Shown here piece by piece: positions 32,287 through 44,117 of a stretch of DNA of 64,000 nucleotides (within the stretch, counting starts at the first letter, position 1; each line of letters opens with the position of its first letter). Origin of the DNA: Rutidosis leptorrhynchoides. Taxonomy: Eukaryota; Streptophyta; Magnoliopsida; Asterales; Asteraceae. Below the pieces are notes generated by a model, which saw nothing but the letters and a program-made list of their open reading frames with translations, did not search any database and was not told where the DNA came from. The stretch covers positions 99,284,001 to 99,348,000 of the forward strand of contig NC_092333.1 of NCBI RefSeq assembly GCF_046630445.1, written 5' to 3'. The translations under genes were made by a program, and so were the position numbers.

Positions 32287-35183
32287 TGTAATGACCCGCA
32301 CTTTTTCGATCATTCTATACTTATAAGATTAATATTTACATAAATTAAACCTTACCAACATGATAAGCAATCCAAATTGTTGAGACTTATGTTTCCGAAA
32401 AGAGTTTTACACAACATTTGACCGTCTAGTTTGACCGATGATATCACGAACTATACAATATATGATAATTATACGTTTGTGTATATATATGTATATATAC
32501 ATATTTAACATGATTAATGAATGTTTTAATATCTCATTTTGTATTAATAACAATAAGTTATAAGTATATTTTGAAACTACTAACTTAAGTTTTCAAAACG
32601 ATAACCATACGTAACGTTATTTGACATAAATACTTATAACCTATAATGTTTATACATATATCGTATATGTAATGTATTTAATCACTTTTAAGGACTTAAA
32701 TACATAAAATCATATAAGTGTATTCACAAAAGATAGCTATATTTGAATCCTCATTCTATTTTTCACAAGATTTCTATACGTATATCTAGAGTATATGTAC
32801 TCGTATCATACCTAACTTCTATACGTATTTACTATTGGTATATACACATCAAATCACCACCTAACTAGCCCTTGTTACTGCCCTAAGGTAGAGGTAATTG
32901 CTTTTGTATGATTGTTTGACAAATACACAAGATTACAAGCTTAAAATTTTGTCCTTGCCCCCCCCCCCATATCACGTTTTAAAGGGTCTTCATGGATCCT
33001 CATTTTGATTCATTTTAACTTCAATTATCTTAGCTAATACACACACTCTTTCTTAACCTTTAAACTCCATAATCATCCAGCAAGTTACCAAGAAGATCTA
33101 GCCATAAAAACCTTACTTAATCACCATAAGAAAACTCTTACAACAACACTTCAAGAAATCCTTCCAAGAACACAAACTTACTTCCAATCTTTCATCCAAT
33201 TCCATCACCCTTTTGGTTCTAGGTTCTTACTCCTCTTTTACAGCAACCTTGTCCAAGGAACTTGAGGTAGTAACTATGTTCATAACCTTATTCGATTCAT
33301 ATATATATAGCTATCTTATTTTGTGGTATAAAATTTTAACAACAAGAACATAGTTTGAATGTTTTCAAACTTGTTTGCAAACTAACTAGATCCTTCTAAC
33401 TTAACTTTTAAAATACTTCAAGACCTGTAATATATCTTAAATATATGCTAATTTAACAAGGTTTAACTTGGTTTTTCAAAGAACACCTTAAAAACTGTTT
33501 TTACGACGTCGGAGTGTAACCGGGGGCTGTTTTGGGTTGGATAATTAAAAACCATCTTAAACTTTGAATTGGAGGTTTATTTTCTGGAAAAATGATTTTT
33601 ACTATGAATATGTTAACGCATAAAAATTTTATGATTTAACTCAAAGTATAAGTATTTTTAGAAAAATAATCATTTAAGGTTGTTTACATGATGGAAAATG
33701 ATTAACTTCATAAGTTTCACCAAAGTTTGACCTATGACCTGTGATTTCGAATACAAACTAAGGTATTTACAGTTCATATTCTTAAAGAGGGACTCGATCC
33801 AAGGAAGTGGCAAGTTGAACCAACGAAAACGGAGTTGTAACGAAGAAACTATGACCAAAACGAAATCGGATATCCAAGACTAGTTTAGCTACGTGATTAA
33901 TTGGAAAAAAATTAAATAAACCACATCCTTCTAAAATAACATGATATTTTATATATATGTACTCATAATTTAATTTTATATGGTTCAGGATCACCCGTAA
34001 ACAATACGAGAAGATTAATCATAAGATCCCATGATTGTACGCAACACGTCATTTGACAACACCGGTACTTTATGTACGCAACACGTCATTTGACAACACC
34101 GGTACCGTGGGTCAAGATTAATCTCGACCAATACATATACGATGGGGGTTTTATTTATTTCATTGGGGGTTTATTAAACATCTAAATATGAACCATTAAA
34201 ATTGAATTACTAACTACGGACTAAGAAATTATTAAAACTATTAAAAGTATAATAAGTATATATATGTGACGATTGTTTAAAATGGAAATATATTGATAAA
34301 CTATATATGGATAGGTTCGTGATATCAACCGGAGACCAAGTCAAAATATATATATCTTCAAGGCAAAAGTGAGTATATAGTCCCACTTTTAAACTCTAAA
34401 TATTTCGGGATGAGAATACATGTATTTTATGTTTTACGATATGGACACAAGTAACTGAAAAATATATTCTACGTTGAGTTGTACCACTGGCATACTTCCC
34501 TGTAGCTTGGTAACTGTTATTTACAGCGGTATTGTAAACGCGAATCCTGTTGATAGATTTATCGGGCCTGACAACCCCAACCGGACTGGACGACCAGTAT
34601 TCAACGGTTGCACAGTACTTCGTTTCGTGACTACACTTGGTACGGTGTAGTAAGATTTCATAATAAAGGGAATATGCGACGTGATTAAATGTTAAGTATG
34701 GTTACCAAGTGCTCAACCACTTAGAATATTTTTATTAAAACGTTTATATATGAAATCTTGTGGTCTATATATATATTGATGCCGGCATTAAACCTATATC
34801 TCACCAACTTTATGTTGACGTTTTAAACATGTCTATTCTCAGGTGATAATTAGAAGCTTCCGCTGCAACATGTTGAATTTAAACAAGATCTTGAGTATGC
34901 ATATTTGTGTCAAAAATAAAACTGCATATCGGAGGATTTGTAATGTAAAATATGCTAGAAATCGTAATGTTATCATCACATGTAAAGTTTGTAAGTCTAA
35001 GATTATCGCTAAACGATAATCATCTTTTTATTGTCTAAAGCTTGTATTAAAATAAGAGTTATGGTTTGTAATGTAAAATAAATGCAGTTGTTCTTTTAAA
35101 AATGTCGCATATAGAGGTCAATACCTCGCAATGAAATCATACGTTATCTAACTCGTTCTTATGGTTAAGGACGGGTTATGACA
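32287..35183 (+). repeat. Family B LTR 1 (shared between two internal regions)
   Basis: 2897 bp from TGTAATGACCCGC to GGGTTATGACA. It follows the PPT of one internal region and precedes the PBS of the next, so it acts as 3' LTR to the left and 5' LTR to the right, with no TSD. It contains a poly-C run (about 32960), a 37-bp tandem repeat (34036-34105) and the conserved CTCACCAAC...TTCTCAGGTGATAAT block (34800-34850). Confidence 0.92.
34036..34105 (+). repeat. 37-bp tandem duplication inside family B LTR
   Basis: Two adjacent copies starting TGTACGCAACACGTCATTTG (34036 and 34073), the second truncated at GGTAC. Each has GTCATTTGAC (imperfect dyad with a TTGAC W-box core) and CACCGGTAC. The pair is preserved in the LTRs at 40689 and 44550, so it is a fixed family trait and may be an enhancer. 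Confidence 0.8.
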
Positions 35184-35185
35184 TG

Positions 35186-35197
35186 TGGTATCAGAGC
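35186..35197 (+). other. Primer-binding site, family B copy 1
   Basis: TGGTATCAGAGC two bases after the LTR end; perfect match to the complement of the plant initiator tRNA-Met 3' end. Confidence 0.9.
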
Positions 35198-35371
35198 GGT
35201 GGTCTTAGCGAACCAGGTTTGCATTAGTGTGTCTAACCGAGAAGTCGTTAGGATACATTAGTAAGTCTGGACTTTGACCGGGTTTGATTTAAAAACCATT
35301 GCTTATCATTGTTGGTTAAAATTTATATGTAAATATTATGTAGTACTAATGGGTTAGTTGTTGTGTGATAG

Positions 35372-35842
35372 ATGTCGGGCTCAAAACTTGTCATCACGTT
35401 CAGCGACTCCGAACCAGAATCTTCAGATGGTGTTCCAGTCATTAACCTATCCGATGACGAAAATAATATCTTTGGGGAAGACTCACAAATTCCGGATGAA
35501 CCGACTATAGAGAACCCGGAAAGTGAACCCGAGGAGGAAAGTGAACCCGAGGAGGAAAGTGAACCCGAGGAGGAAAGTGAACCCGAGGAAGAAATACAGG
35601 AAATTACAAAAGAAGAGTTCGAACTAGGAAAGAAACGAAAGGCTAATGAATTAGAAAATTCAAATCCCGAGTTTAGTAAGGATGATGTGGCACCAACTTC
35701 ACTAGACACTACCACCCCTATTCCCGCTATTCCTATTCGTTCTATCCCGGCATCCAGTTCTTCAGTCCCACAGCCAAAATATAGGCAGACAGCCAGGATA
35801 AGCGTTAAGCGATTCTTTGAACCTAAACGTCCTAGAAAATAG
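35372..35842 (+). CDS. ORF0-B, acidic extra ORF upstream of gag in family B
   Basis: 156 codons, 188 bases after the LTR. N-terminus MSGSKLVITFSDSEPESS; a SUMO-interaction-like VINLSDDE (23-30); DSQIPDE (37-43); four SEPEEE-type repeats (50-75) encoded by an 18-bp repeat; EITKEEF (77-83); a Lys/Arg patch GKKRK; TARI (140-143); and a basic C-terminus KRFFEPKRPRK that could be a nuclear localisation signal. Strong acidic bias, no enzyme motif. It is homologous to ORF0-A, and copies recur at 43776, 44361(-), 52650(-) and 52679. The function is unknown; conservation of order and motifs between two diverged families argues that it is a real protein. Confidence 0.75.
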   Translation: MSGSKLVITFSDSEPESSDGVPVINLSDDENNIFGEDSQIPDEPTIENPESEPEEESEPEEESEPEEESEPEEEIQEITKEEFELGKKRKANELENSNPEFSKDDVAPTSLDTTTPIPAIPIRSIPASSSSVPQPKYRQTARISVKRFFEPKRPRK

Positions 35843-36038
35843 ACCAAACGATGCGCTGCCGTATTAAACCATGGGATCATATAATGTTTTGTATAATATT
35901 ATTAGTGTGGTTTGTTTAATGTTCGATGTAAGATAAGCATATGTAAAATAGTGAAGTGTGAAATGCAATAATTTTCCATGGTTAAGTATTATTTAGATGG
36001 TAGTAATTGATTCTGTACTAAGCTATTAAGTATGGACA

Positions 36039-36125
36039 TTAACGGGTAGGTACTACCCTAGATATAATTATAAAACGCTAATAAGAAGAAAAGGCTTTTA
36101 TAATAATACCTGGTTCATATTATTA
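36039..36125 (+). promoter_or_regulatory. Conserved leader block with duplicated PPT, family B
   Basis: TTAACGGGTAGGTACT at 36039-36054 repeats the terminal PPT and is followed by the ATAAAACGCTAATA.GAAGAAAA.GCTTTTAT block shared with element A. The same block occurs at 52090-52105 (minus) and 53182-53197. Confidence 0.6.
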
Positions 36126-36181
36126 ATAAGCTATAATGTACTGTAAATATACACTACATCTATAATATTCCATGTGAATAA

Positions 36182-36204
36182 TTATTTTCTTTTCATTCTT
36201 ATAG
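36182..36204 (+). promoter_or_regulatory. Splice-acceptor-like site before gag
   Basis: The pyrimidine tract TTTTCTTTTCATTCTTATAG ends at 36204, six bases before the gag ATG. It fits a 3' splice site that could place gag at the 5' end of a spliced mRNA lacking ORF0. Confidence 0.4.
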
Positions 36205-36210
36205 AAGAAT

Positions 36211-39200
36211 ATGGCGCGATTGAACCGAATGACGGAACAAGAAATCCAGGAACTCATCAATCAGCGAGTGAACGACAGAATGTTATGGGTCGAGGCTGCA
36301 AGAGGTGCTGCAATTAACCCAAATCCTCGTGTGGGGTGCACTTACAAAACTTTTCAAGCTTGCAAGCCCTCATCATTCAGTGGAACAGAAGGACCGATCG
36401 GTTTAACCCGGTGGATAGAAAAGATGGAGACTGTGTTTAAAATCAGTGGTTGTGTTGAAAAGGACATGACCAAGTATGCATCATGCACTTTACAAGATAG
36501 TGCACTCACGTGGTGGAAAAATTATGTGAAGGCTGTAGGAGGAGATGTAGCTTATGATACTCCGTGGGAAGAATTCAAAACAATGTTAATCAACGAATAT
36601 TGTCCAAGGAACGAGGTTAGGAAGTTGGAAGATGAGTTACGAAGTCTGAAGGTTATTGGTACTGAAATCACCAACTACAATCAGCGATTCATGGAATTAG
36701 TTTTGCTATGTCCTGAATTGGTTCCAACCGAAGAACGGAAGATTGAAATGTACAAAGATGGTTTGCCCAAAAAGGTCAAGGCAAATGTTACAGCATCGAA
36801 ACCTAAGACAATTCATGAAGCTATAACCATGGCAAACGAGCTAATGGATCAGGTCATCATGGATAAGAAAGTATCCAATACTGATGTGAAGGTATCAGGT
36901 AACAAAAGAAAGTGGAATGGAAATTATGATCGAGGTAACCAACAACAATCTTTTAAGAAACAAGAAATCACGCAAGGTGCGGGTAGTGGTTTAAGCTTTG
37001 GTTATAAAGGACAAAATCCTTTATGCAACCGATACCACAAACATCACTCTGGTTACTGTAATGTGGTATGCAACAAATGTAATCGAAAGGGTCATCTTGC
37101 TGAAGATTGTAGGACTCTCGTTACAAATACAAATGGTACCAAGACTCCTGCCACTAATGCAAATAGAACTGCTTTGGCTACTGTTACTTGTTATGGATGT
37201 GGGAAACAGGGTCATTATAAGAGCGAGTGCCCGAATCCAGAGAAGAATATCGGACCTGCACGAGGGAGAGCATTTGTTATTAATGCTAGAGAGGCGTGTG
37301 AAGACACGGAGCTTGTTACGGGTACGTTTACCATTAATAACTTATCCGCATCTATTATATTTGATACTGGTGCCGATAGAAGTTACGTGAGTAGAGGCTT
37401 TTACGCTAAATTGAATTGTTCATCATTACCTCTAGATGCTAAGTACATGATTGAGTTAGCTAATGGTAAACTAATTAAAGCCGATAAAATTTGCCGTGAT
37501 TGTAAAATAAATTTAGCCGGAGAAACGTTTAAAATTGACTTGATACCCGTAGAATTAGGAAGTTTTGATGTAATAGTCGGCATGGACTGGATGTCCAAAA
37601 TAGGAGCTGAAGTTGTGTGCGCCAAGAAGGCAATTCGCATTCCTCGTAAAGATAAAACGTCAGTAATGATTTATGGAGAGAAGGGTAACTCAAAGCTAAA
37701 ACTCATTAGTTATTTGAAAGCTCAAAAGTGCTTGAAGAAAGGGTGCTATGCTATCTTAGCACATGTTAATAAAGTCGAAAAGAAAGAAAAAGAGAAGTGC
37801 ATCAATGACGTGCCTGTGGCAAGAGATTTTCCTGAAGTATTTCCGGAAGAGTTGCCGGGATTACCTCCATTTAGATCTGTAGAATTTCAAATAGATCTTG
37901 TACCAGGAGCTGCACCGGTTGCCCGTGCTCCATATAGACTTGCACCGTCCGAGTTAAAAGAACTTCAGAGTCAGTTAAAAGAATTACTGGATCGCGGATT
38001 CATACGACCAAGTACTTCACCGTGGGGAGCTCCAATTTTATTCGTCAAGAAGAAAGACGGATCTTTCCGAATGTGTATAGATTATCGTGAATTAAATAAG
38101 TTAACTATCAAGAATCGGTATCCACTACCGAGAATTGACGACTTATTTGATCAACTCCAAGGATCATGTGTGTACTCGAAAATTGACCTAAGATCGGGCT
38201 ATCATCAATTACGTGTCAAAGAAGAAGATATACCGAAAACTGCTTTTCGGACACGCTACGGTCATTACGAATTTTTGGTCATGCCGTTTGGATTGACGAA
38301 TGCGCCAGCTGTATTCATGGACCTCATGAATCGAGTTTGTAGTCCATATTTAGATAAGTTTGTTATCGTTTTCATTGATGATATTCTTATCTATTCCAAG
38401 AGTGAGCAAGAGCATGAGCAGCATTTAAGGTTGATATTAGAGTTGTTAAGAAAAGAACAGCTATATGCTAAATTTTCTAAATGTGCTTTCTGGTTGAAAG
38501 AAGTGCAATTTCTTGGCCACGTTGTTAGTAGCAAAGGAATTCAGGTTGATCCAGCAAAAATTGAAGCCATTGAAAAATGGGAGACTCCTAAGACACCAAT
38601 GCAGATACGCCAATTTTTGGGTTTAGCCGGTTATTATAGAAGGTTTATTCAAGATTTTTCCCGAATAGCTAAGCCGTTGACAGCGTTAACGCAAAAAGGG
38701 AAGAAATATGAATGGACTACTGAGCAGGAGAGTGCATTTCAATTACTGAAAAAGAAGTTGACTACGGCGCCTATTTTATCGTTACCAGAAGGGAACGATG
38801 ATTTTGAAATATATTGTGACGCTTCGCGACAAGGTTTTGGTTGTGTTCTTATGCAACGAAAGAAAGTTATTGCATACGCATCCCGACAATTGAAGATTCA
38901 CGAGCGGAATTATACGACTCATGATCTAGAACTGGGAGCAGTCGTGTTTGCATTGAAGATATGGAGACACTACTTGTATGGGGTTAAATGCACTGTGTTT
39001 ACTGATCATAAAAGCCTTCAACATATTTTCGATCAAAAACAGCTGAACATGAGGCAACGTAGGTGGGTTGAGTTAATAAATGACTATGATTGTGAAATTC
39101 GTTATCATCCCGGGAAAACGAACGTGGTGGCCGACGCTCTAAGCAGAAAGGAACGAGAACCAATTCGAGTACGAGCGATGAACATAAAAATTCGCATGAA

Positions 39201-40641
39201 TCTTAACTCACAAATCAAAGAGGCTCAACGAGAAGCTCTTACTAAAGAAAATACAGGAAATGAAATAATGAAGAAGTATGAGAAGCAACTCGTTATACGG
39301 GAAGATGGAATTCGATATTTTGCAAACCGTATTTGGGTACCGAAGTTGGGTGGATTAAGGAAGTTGATATTGAATGAGGCACATAAGACAAGATACTCGA
39401 TACATCCTGGAGTTGGAAAGATGTACCAAGATCTTAAGACACATTATTGGTGGCCTAATTTAAAGACAGACGTTGCAACATATGTTGGGGAATGTTTAAC
39501 TTGTTCCAAAGTCAAAGCTGAACACCAGAAGCCGTCAGGGTTACTTCAACAACCAGAAATCCCAAAATGGAAATGGGATGGTATTACCACGGATTTCATC
39601 ACGAAGTTACCAAAGACTGCCTGGGGATACGACACCATTTGGGTGATTGTTGATCGTCTCACCAAGTCTGCACATTTCTTGCCTATAAAGGAAACGGATA
39701 GAATGGAGAAACTATTACGATTGTATATAAAGGAAGTTGTTTCAAAGCATGGAATACCTATTTCCATTATATCCGATCGTGATAGTAGATTTACATCAAA
39801 GTTCTGGCAATCACTACAGGAGGCCCTAGGAACTCGTTTGGATATGAGTACCGCGTATCATCCGCAAACCGACGGGCAGAGTGAAAAAACGATTCAGACT
39901 CTTGAAGACATGCTCAGGGCATGTGTGATCGATTTTGGAAACGGATGGGATAAATATCTACCATTAGCAGAATTCTCGTATAATAATAGTTATCATGCGA
40001 GCATTAAAGCTGCGCCATTCGAAGCATTGTACGGAAGGAAGTGTAGATCTCCTATTTGTTGGAATGAAGTAGGAGATCGACAATTAACTGGTCCCGAGAT
40101 CATACACGAAACAACTGAGAAGATAGTACAAATCAAGGAGAGATTGAAAACAGCCCGTAGTCGCCAAAAGAGCTACGCCGATGTTCGAAGGAAACCATTA
40201 GAGTTTCAGATCGGTGACATGGTTATGTTAAAGGTGTCACCGTGGAAAGGTGTAATACGCTTCGGAAAAAGGGGTAAACTGAACCCAAGATATGTAGGTC
40301 CGTTCAAGATTATCGAACGCATTGGACCGGTAGCTTATCGACTCGAGTTACCGCAACAACTCGCCGGAGTACATAATACATTTCACGTCTCAAACCTTAA
40401 GAAGTGTCTTGCAAAGGAAGACCTCACCATTCCTCTTGAAGAAATCCATGTCGACGAGAAACTACAATTCATCGAAGAACCAATCGAAATCATGGACCGT
40501 GAAGTTAAACAGCTCAAGTAGAGCAACATACCGATCGTTAAGGTTCGTTGGAATGCTCGAAGAGGTCCCGAGTTTACTTGGGAACGAGAGGATCAGATGA
40601 AACAAAAGTATCCACACTTGTTTCTCGATGACGCAAAATAG
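36211..40641 (+). pseudogene. Gag-Pol of family B copy 1, with a late premature stop
   Basis: 1436 codons to a TAG at 40519-40521. The same frame continues about 40 codons (to 40641) through the chromodomain-like end seen intact in the copy at 47503. Domains: gag, zinc knuckles [14 protein letters not shown] and [14 protein letters not shown], protease DTGA, reverse transcriptase FIDD, RNase H CDAS, integrase HHCC/DDE, GPF module. Besides the CAG to TAG stop it has a Cys to Tyr change in the CNR(C/Y)HKHHSGYC cluster before the knuckles, and MDF to TDF at the first integrase Asp. The enzyme core is otherwise open; loss of the tail would remove the presumed targeting module. Confidence 0.9.
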
Positions 40642-40675
40642 GTACAATTTTAAAATTTCGGGACAAAATTTATTT

Positions 40676-40688
40676 AACGGGTAGGTAC
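40676..40688 (+). other. Polypurine tract, family B copy 1
   Basis: AACGGGTAGGTAC immediately before the LTR start TGTAATG. Confidence 0.85.
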
Positions 40689-43587
40689 TGTAATGACCCG
40701 CACTTTTTCGATCAATTTATACTTATAAGATTAATATTTACATAAATTAAACCTTACCAACATGATAAGCAATCCAAATTGTTGAGACTTATGTTTTCAA
40801 AGAGAGTTCTACACAACGATTGACCGTCTAGTTTGACCGATGATATCACGAACTATACAATATATGATAATTATACGTTTGTGTATATATATGTATATAT
40901 ACATATTTAACATGATTAATGAATGTTTTAATATCTCATTTTGTATTAATAACAATAAGTTATAAGTATATTTTGAAACTACTAACTTAAGTTTTCAAAA
41001 CGATAACCATACGTAACGTTATTTGACATAAATACTTATAACCTATAATGTTTATACATATATCGTATATGTAATGTATTTAATCACTTTTAAGGACTTA
41101 AATACATAAAATCATATAAGTGTATTCACAAAAGATAGCTATATTTGAATCCTCATTCTATTTTTCACAAGATTTCTATACGTATATCTAGAGTATATGT
41201 ACTCGTATCATACCTAACTTCTATACGTATTTACTATTGGTATATACACATCAAATCACCACCTAACTAGCCCTTGTTACTGCCCTAAGGTAGAGGTAAT
41301 TGCTTTTGTATGATTGTTTGACAAATACACAAGATTACAAGCTTAAAATTTTGTCCTTGCCCCCCCCCCCCCATATCACGTTTTAAAGGGTCTTCATGGA
41401 TCCTCATTTTGATTCATTTTAACTTCAATTATCTTAGCTAATACACACACTCTTTCTTAACCTTTAAACTCCATAATCATCCAGCAAGTTACCAAGAAGA
41501 TCTAGCCATAAAAACCTTACTTAATCGCAATAAGAAAACTCTTACAACAACACTTCAAGAAATCCTTCCAAGAACACAAACTTACTTCCAATCTTTCATC
41601 CAATTCCATCACCCTTTTGGTTCTAGGTTCTTACTCCTCTTTTACAGCAACCTTGTCCAAGGAACTTGAGGTAGTAACTATGTTCATAACCTTATTCGAT
41701 TCATATATATATAGCTATCTTATTTTGTGGTATAAAATTTTAACAACAAGAACATAGTTTGAATGTTTTCAAACTTGTTTGCAAACTAACTAGATCCTTC
41801 TAACTTAACTTTTAAAATACTTCAAGACCTGTAATATATCTTAAATATATGCTAATTTAACAAGGTTTAACTTGGTTTTTCAAAGAACACCTTAAAAACT
41901 GTTTTTACGACGTCGGAGTGTAACCGGGGGCTGTTTTGGGTTGGATAATTAAAAACCATCTTAAACTTTGAATTGGAGGTTTATTTGCTGGAAAAATGAT
42001 TTTTACTATGAATATGTTAACGCATAAAAATTTTATGATTTAACTCAAAGTATAAGTATTTTTAGAAAAATAATCATTTAAGGTTGTTTACATGATGGAA
42101 AATGATTAACTTCATAAGTTTCACCAAAGTTTGACCTATGACCTGTGATTTCGAATACAAACTAAGGTATTTACAGTTCATATTCTTAAAGAGGGACTCG
42201 ATCCAAGGAAGTGGCAAGTTGAACCAACGAAAACGGAGTTGTAACGAAGAAACTATGACCAAAACGAAATCGGATATCCAAGACTAGTTTAGCTACGTGA
42301 TTAATTGGAAAAAAATTAAATAAACCACATCCTTCTAAAATAACATGATATTTTATATATATGTACTCATAATTTAATTTTATATGGTTCAGGATCACCC
42401 GTAAACAATACGAGAAGATTAATCATAAGATCCCATGATTGTACGCAACACGTCATTTGACAACACCGGTACTTTATGTACGCAACACGTCATTTGACAA
42501 CACCGGTACCGTGGGTCAAGATTAATCTCGACCAATACATATACGATGGGGGTTTTATTTATTTCATTGGGGGTTTATTAAACATCTAAATATGAACCAT
42601 TAAAATTGAATTACTAACTACGGACTAAGAAATTATTAAAACTATTAAAAGTATAATAAGTATATATATGTGACGATTGTTTAAAATGGAAATATATTGA
42701 TAAACTATATATGGATAGGTTCGTGATATCAACCGGAGACCAAGTCAAAATATATATATCTTCAAGGCAAAAGTGAGTATATAGTCCCACTTTTAAACTC
42801 TAAATATTTCGGGATGAGAATACATGTATTTTATGTTTTACGATATGGACACAAGTAACTGAAAAATATATTCTACGTTGAGTTGTACCACTGGCATACT
42901 TCCCTGTAGCTTGGTAACTGTTATTTACAGCGGTATTGTAAACGCGAATCCTGTTGATAGATCTATCGGGCCTGACAACCCCAACCGGACTGGACGACCA
43001 GTATTCAACGGTTGCACAGTACTTCGTTTCGTGACTACACTTGGTACGGTGTAGTAAGATTTCATAATAAAGGGAATATGCGACGTGATTAAATGTTAAG
43101 TATGGTTACCAAGTGCTCAACCACTTAGAATATTTTTATTAAAACGTTTATATATGAAATCTTGTGGTCTATATATATATTGCTGCCGGCATTAAACCTA
43201 TATCTCACCAACTTTATGTTGACGTTTTAAACATGTCTATTCTCAGGTGATAATTAGAAGCTTCCGCTGCAACATGTTGAATTTAAACAAGATCTTGAGT
43301 ATGCATATTTGTGTCAAAAATAAAACTGCATATCGGAGGATTTGTAATGTAAAATATGCTAGAAATCGTATTGTTATCATCACATGTAAAGTTTGTAAGT
43401 CTAAGATTATCGCTAAACGATAATCATCTTTTTATTGTCTAAAGCTTGTATTAAAATAAGAGTTATGGTTTGTAATGTAAAATAAATGCAGTTGTTCTTT
43501 TAAAAATGTCGCATATAGAGGTCAATACCTCGCAATGAAATCATACGTTATCTAACTCGTTCTTATGGTTAAGGACGGGTTATGACA
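40689..43587 (+). repeat. Family B LTR 2
   Basis: 2899 bp with TGTAATG...ATGACA ends. It closes the copy at 35184-40688 but is followed not by flanking DNA but by another PBS (43590-43601) and leader, so it is also shared. It differs from LTR 1 by about 15 substitutions I can see, clustered near 40790-40825. Confidence 0.92.
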
Positions 43588-43589
43588 TG

Positions 43590-43601
43590 TGGTATCAGAG
43601 C
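43590..43601 (+). other. Primer-binding site of truncated family B copy 2
   Basis: TGGTATCAGAGC directly after LTR 2, heading a unit that is cut off at junction 2. Confidence 0.88.
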
Positions 43602-43775
43602 GGTGGTCTTAGCGAACCAGGTTTGCATTAGTGTGTCTAACCGAGAAGTCGTTAGGATACATTAGTAAGTCTGGACTTTGACCGGGTTTGATTTAAAAAC
43701 CATTGCTTATCATTGTTGGTTAAAATTTATATGTAAATATTATGTAGTACTAATGGGTTAGTTGTTGTGTGATAG

Positions 43776-44048
43776 ATGTCGGGCTCAAAACTTGTCATCA
43801 CGTTCAGCGACTCCGAACCAGAATCTTCAGATGGTGTTCCAGTCATTAACCTATCCGATGACGAAAATAATATCTTTGGGGAAGACTCACAAATTCCGGA
43901 TGAACCGACTATAGAGAACCCGGAAAGTGAACCCGAGGAAGAAAGTGAACCCGAGGAGGAAAGTGAACCCGAGGAAGAAATACAGGAAATTACAAAAGAA
44001 GAGTTCGAACTAGGAAAGAAACGAACATTAAACATTAAACATGGTTAA
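43776..44048 (+). pseudogene. Truncated ORF0-B (plus), runs into junction 2
   Basis: Same N-terminus as the ORF at 35372, with three instead of four SEPEEE repeats, through EITKEEFELGKKR. It then enters junction filler and stops after a few foreign codons (TLNIKHG). TARI and the basic tail are lost. Confidence 0.88.
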
Positions 44049-44117
44049 GTATAATGTTTAATTTTCCATGGTTAAGTATTATTTTGTAATTTCCTGGAAC
44101 AAAATAAATGCAGTTGT
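44034..44117. other. Polarity-reversal junction 2 (convergent) with mosaic filler
   Basis: Plus ORF0 ends at about 44033 and minus ORF0 begins at about 44118. The filler between is a patchwork of the same family: 44060-44084 is identical over 25 bases to leader 35970-35994; 44084-44096 matches the inverse of ORF0 (TTTTGTAATTTCC); 44101-44122 is identical over 22 bases to LTR 43479-43500 and overlaps the start of the minus arm. ACATTAAAC is repeated at the left edge. Confidence 0.85.

Noticed and set aside
33670-33994. Short ORFs repeated at 33670-33994, 42074-42398 and 45755-46112
   Set aside because: These are the same LTR segment in three LTR copies; the frames are short and not preserved in the diverged half of LTR 3.
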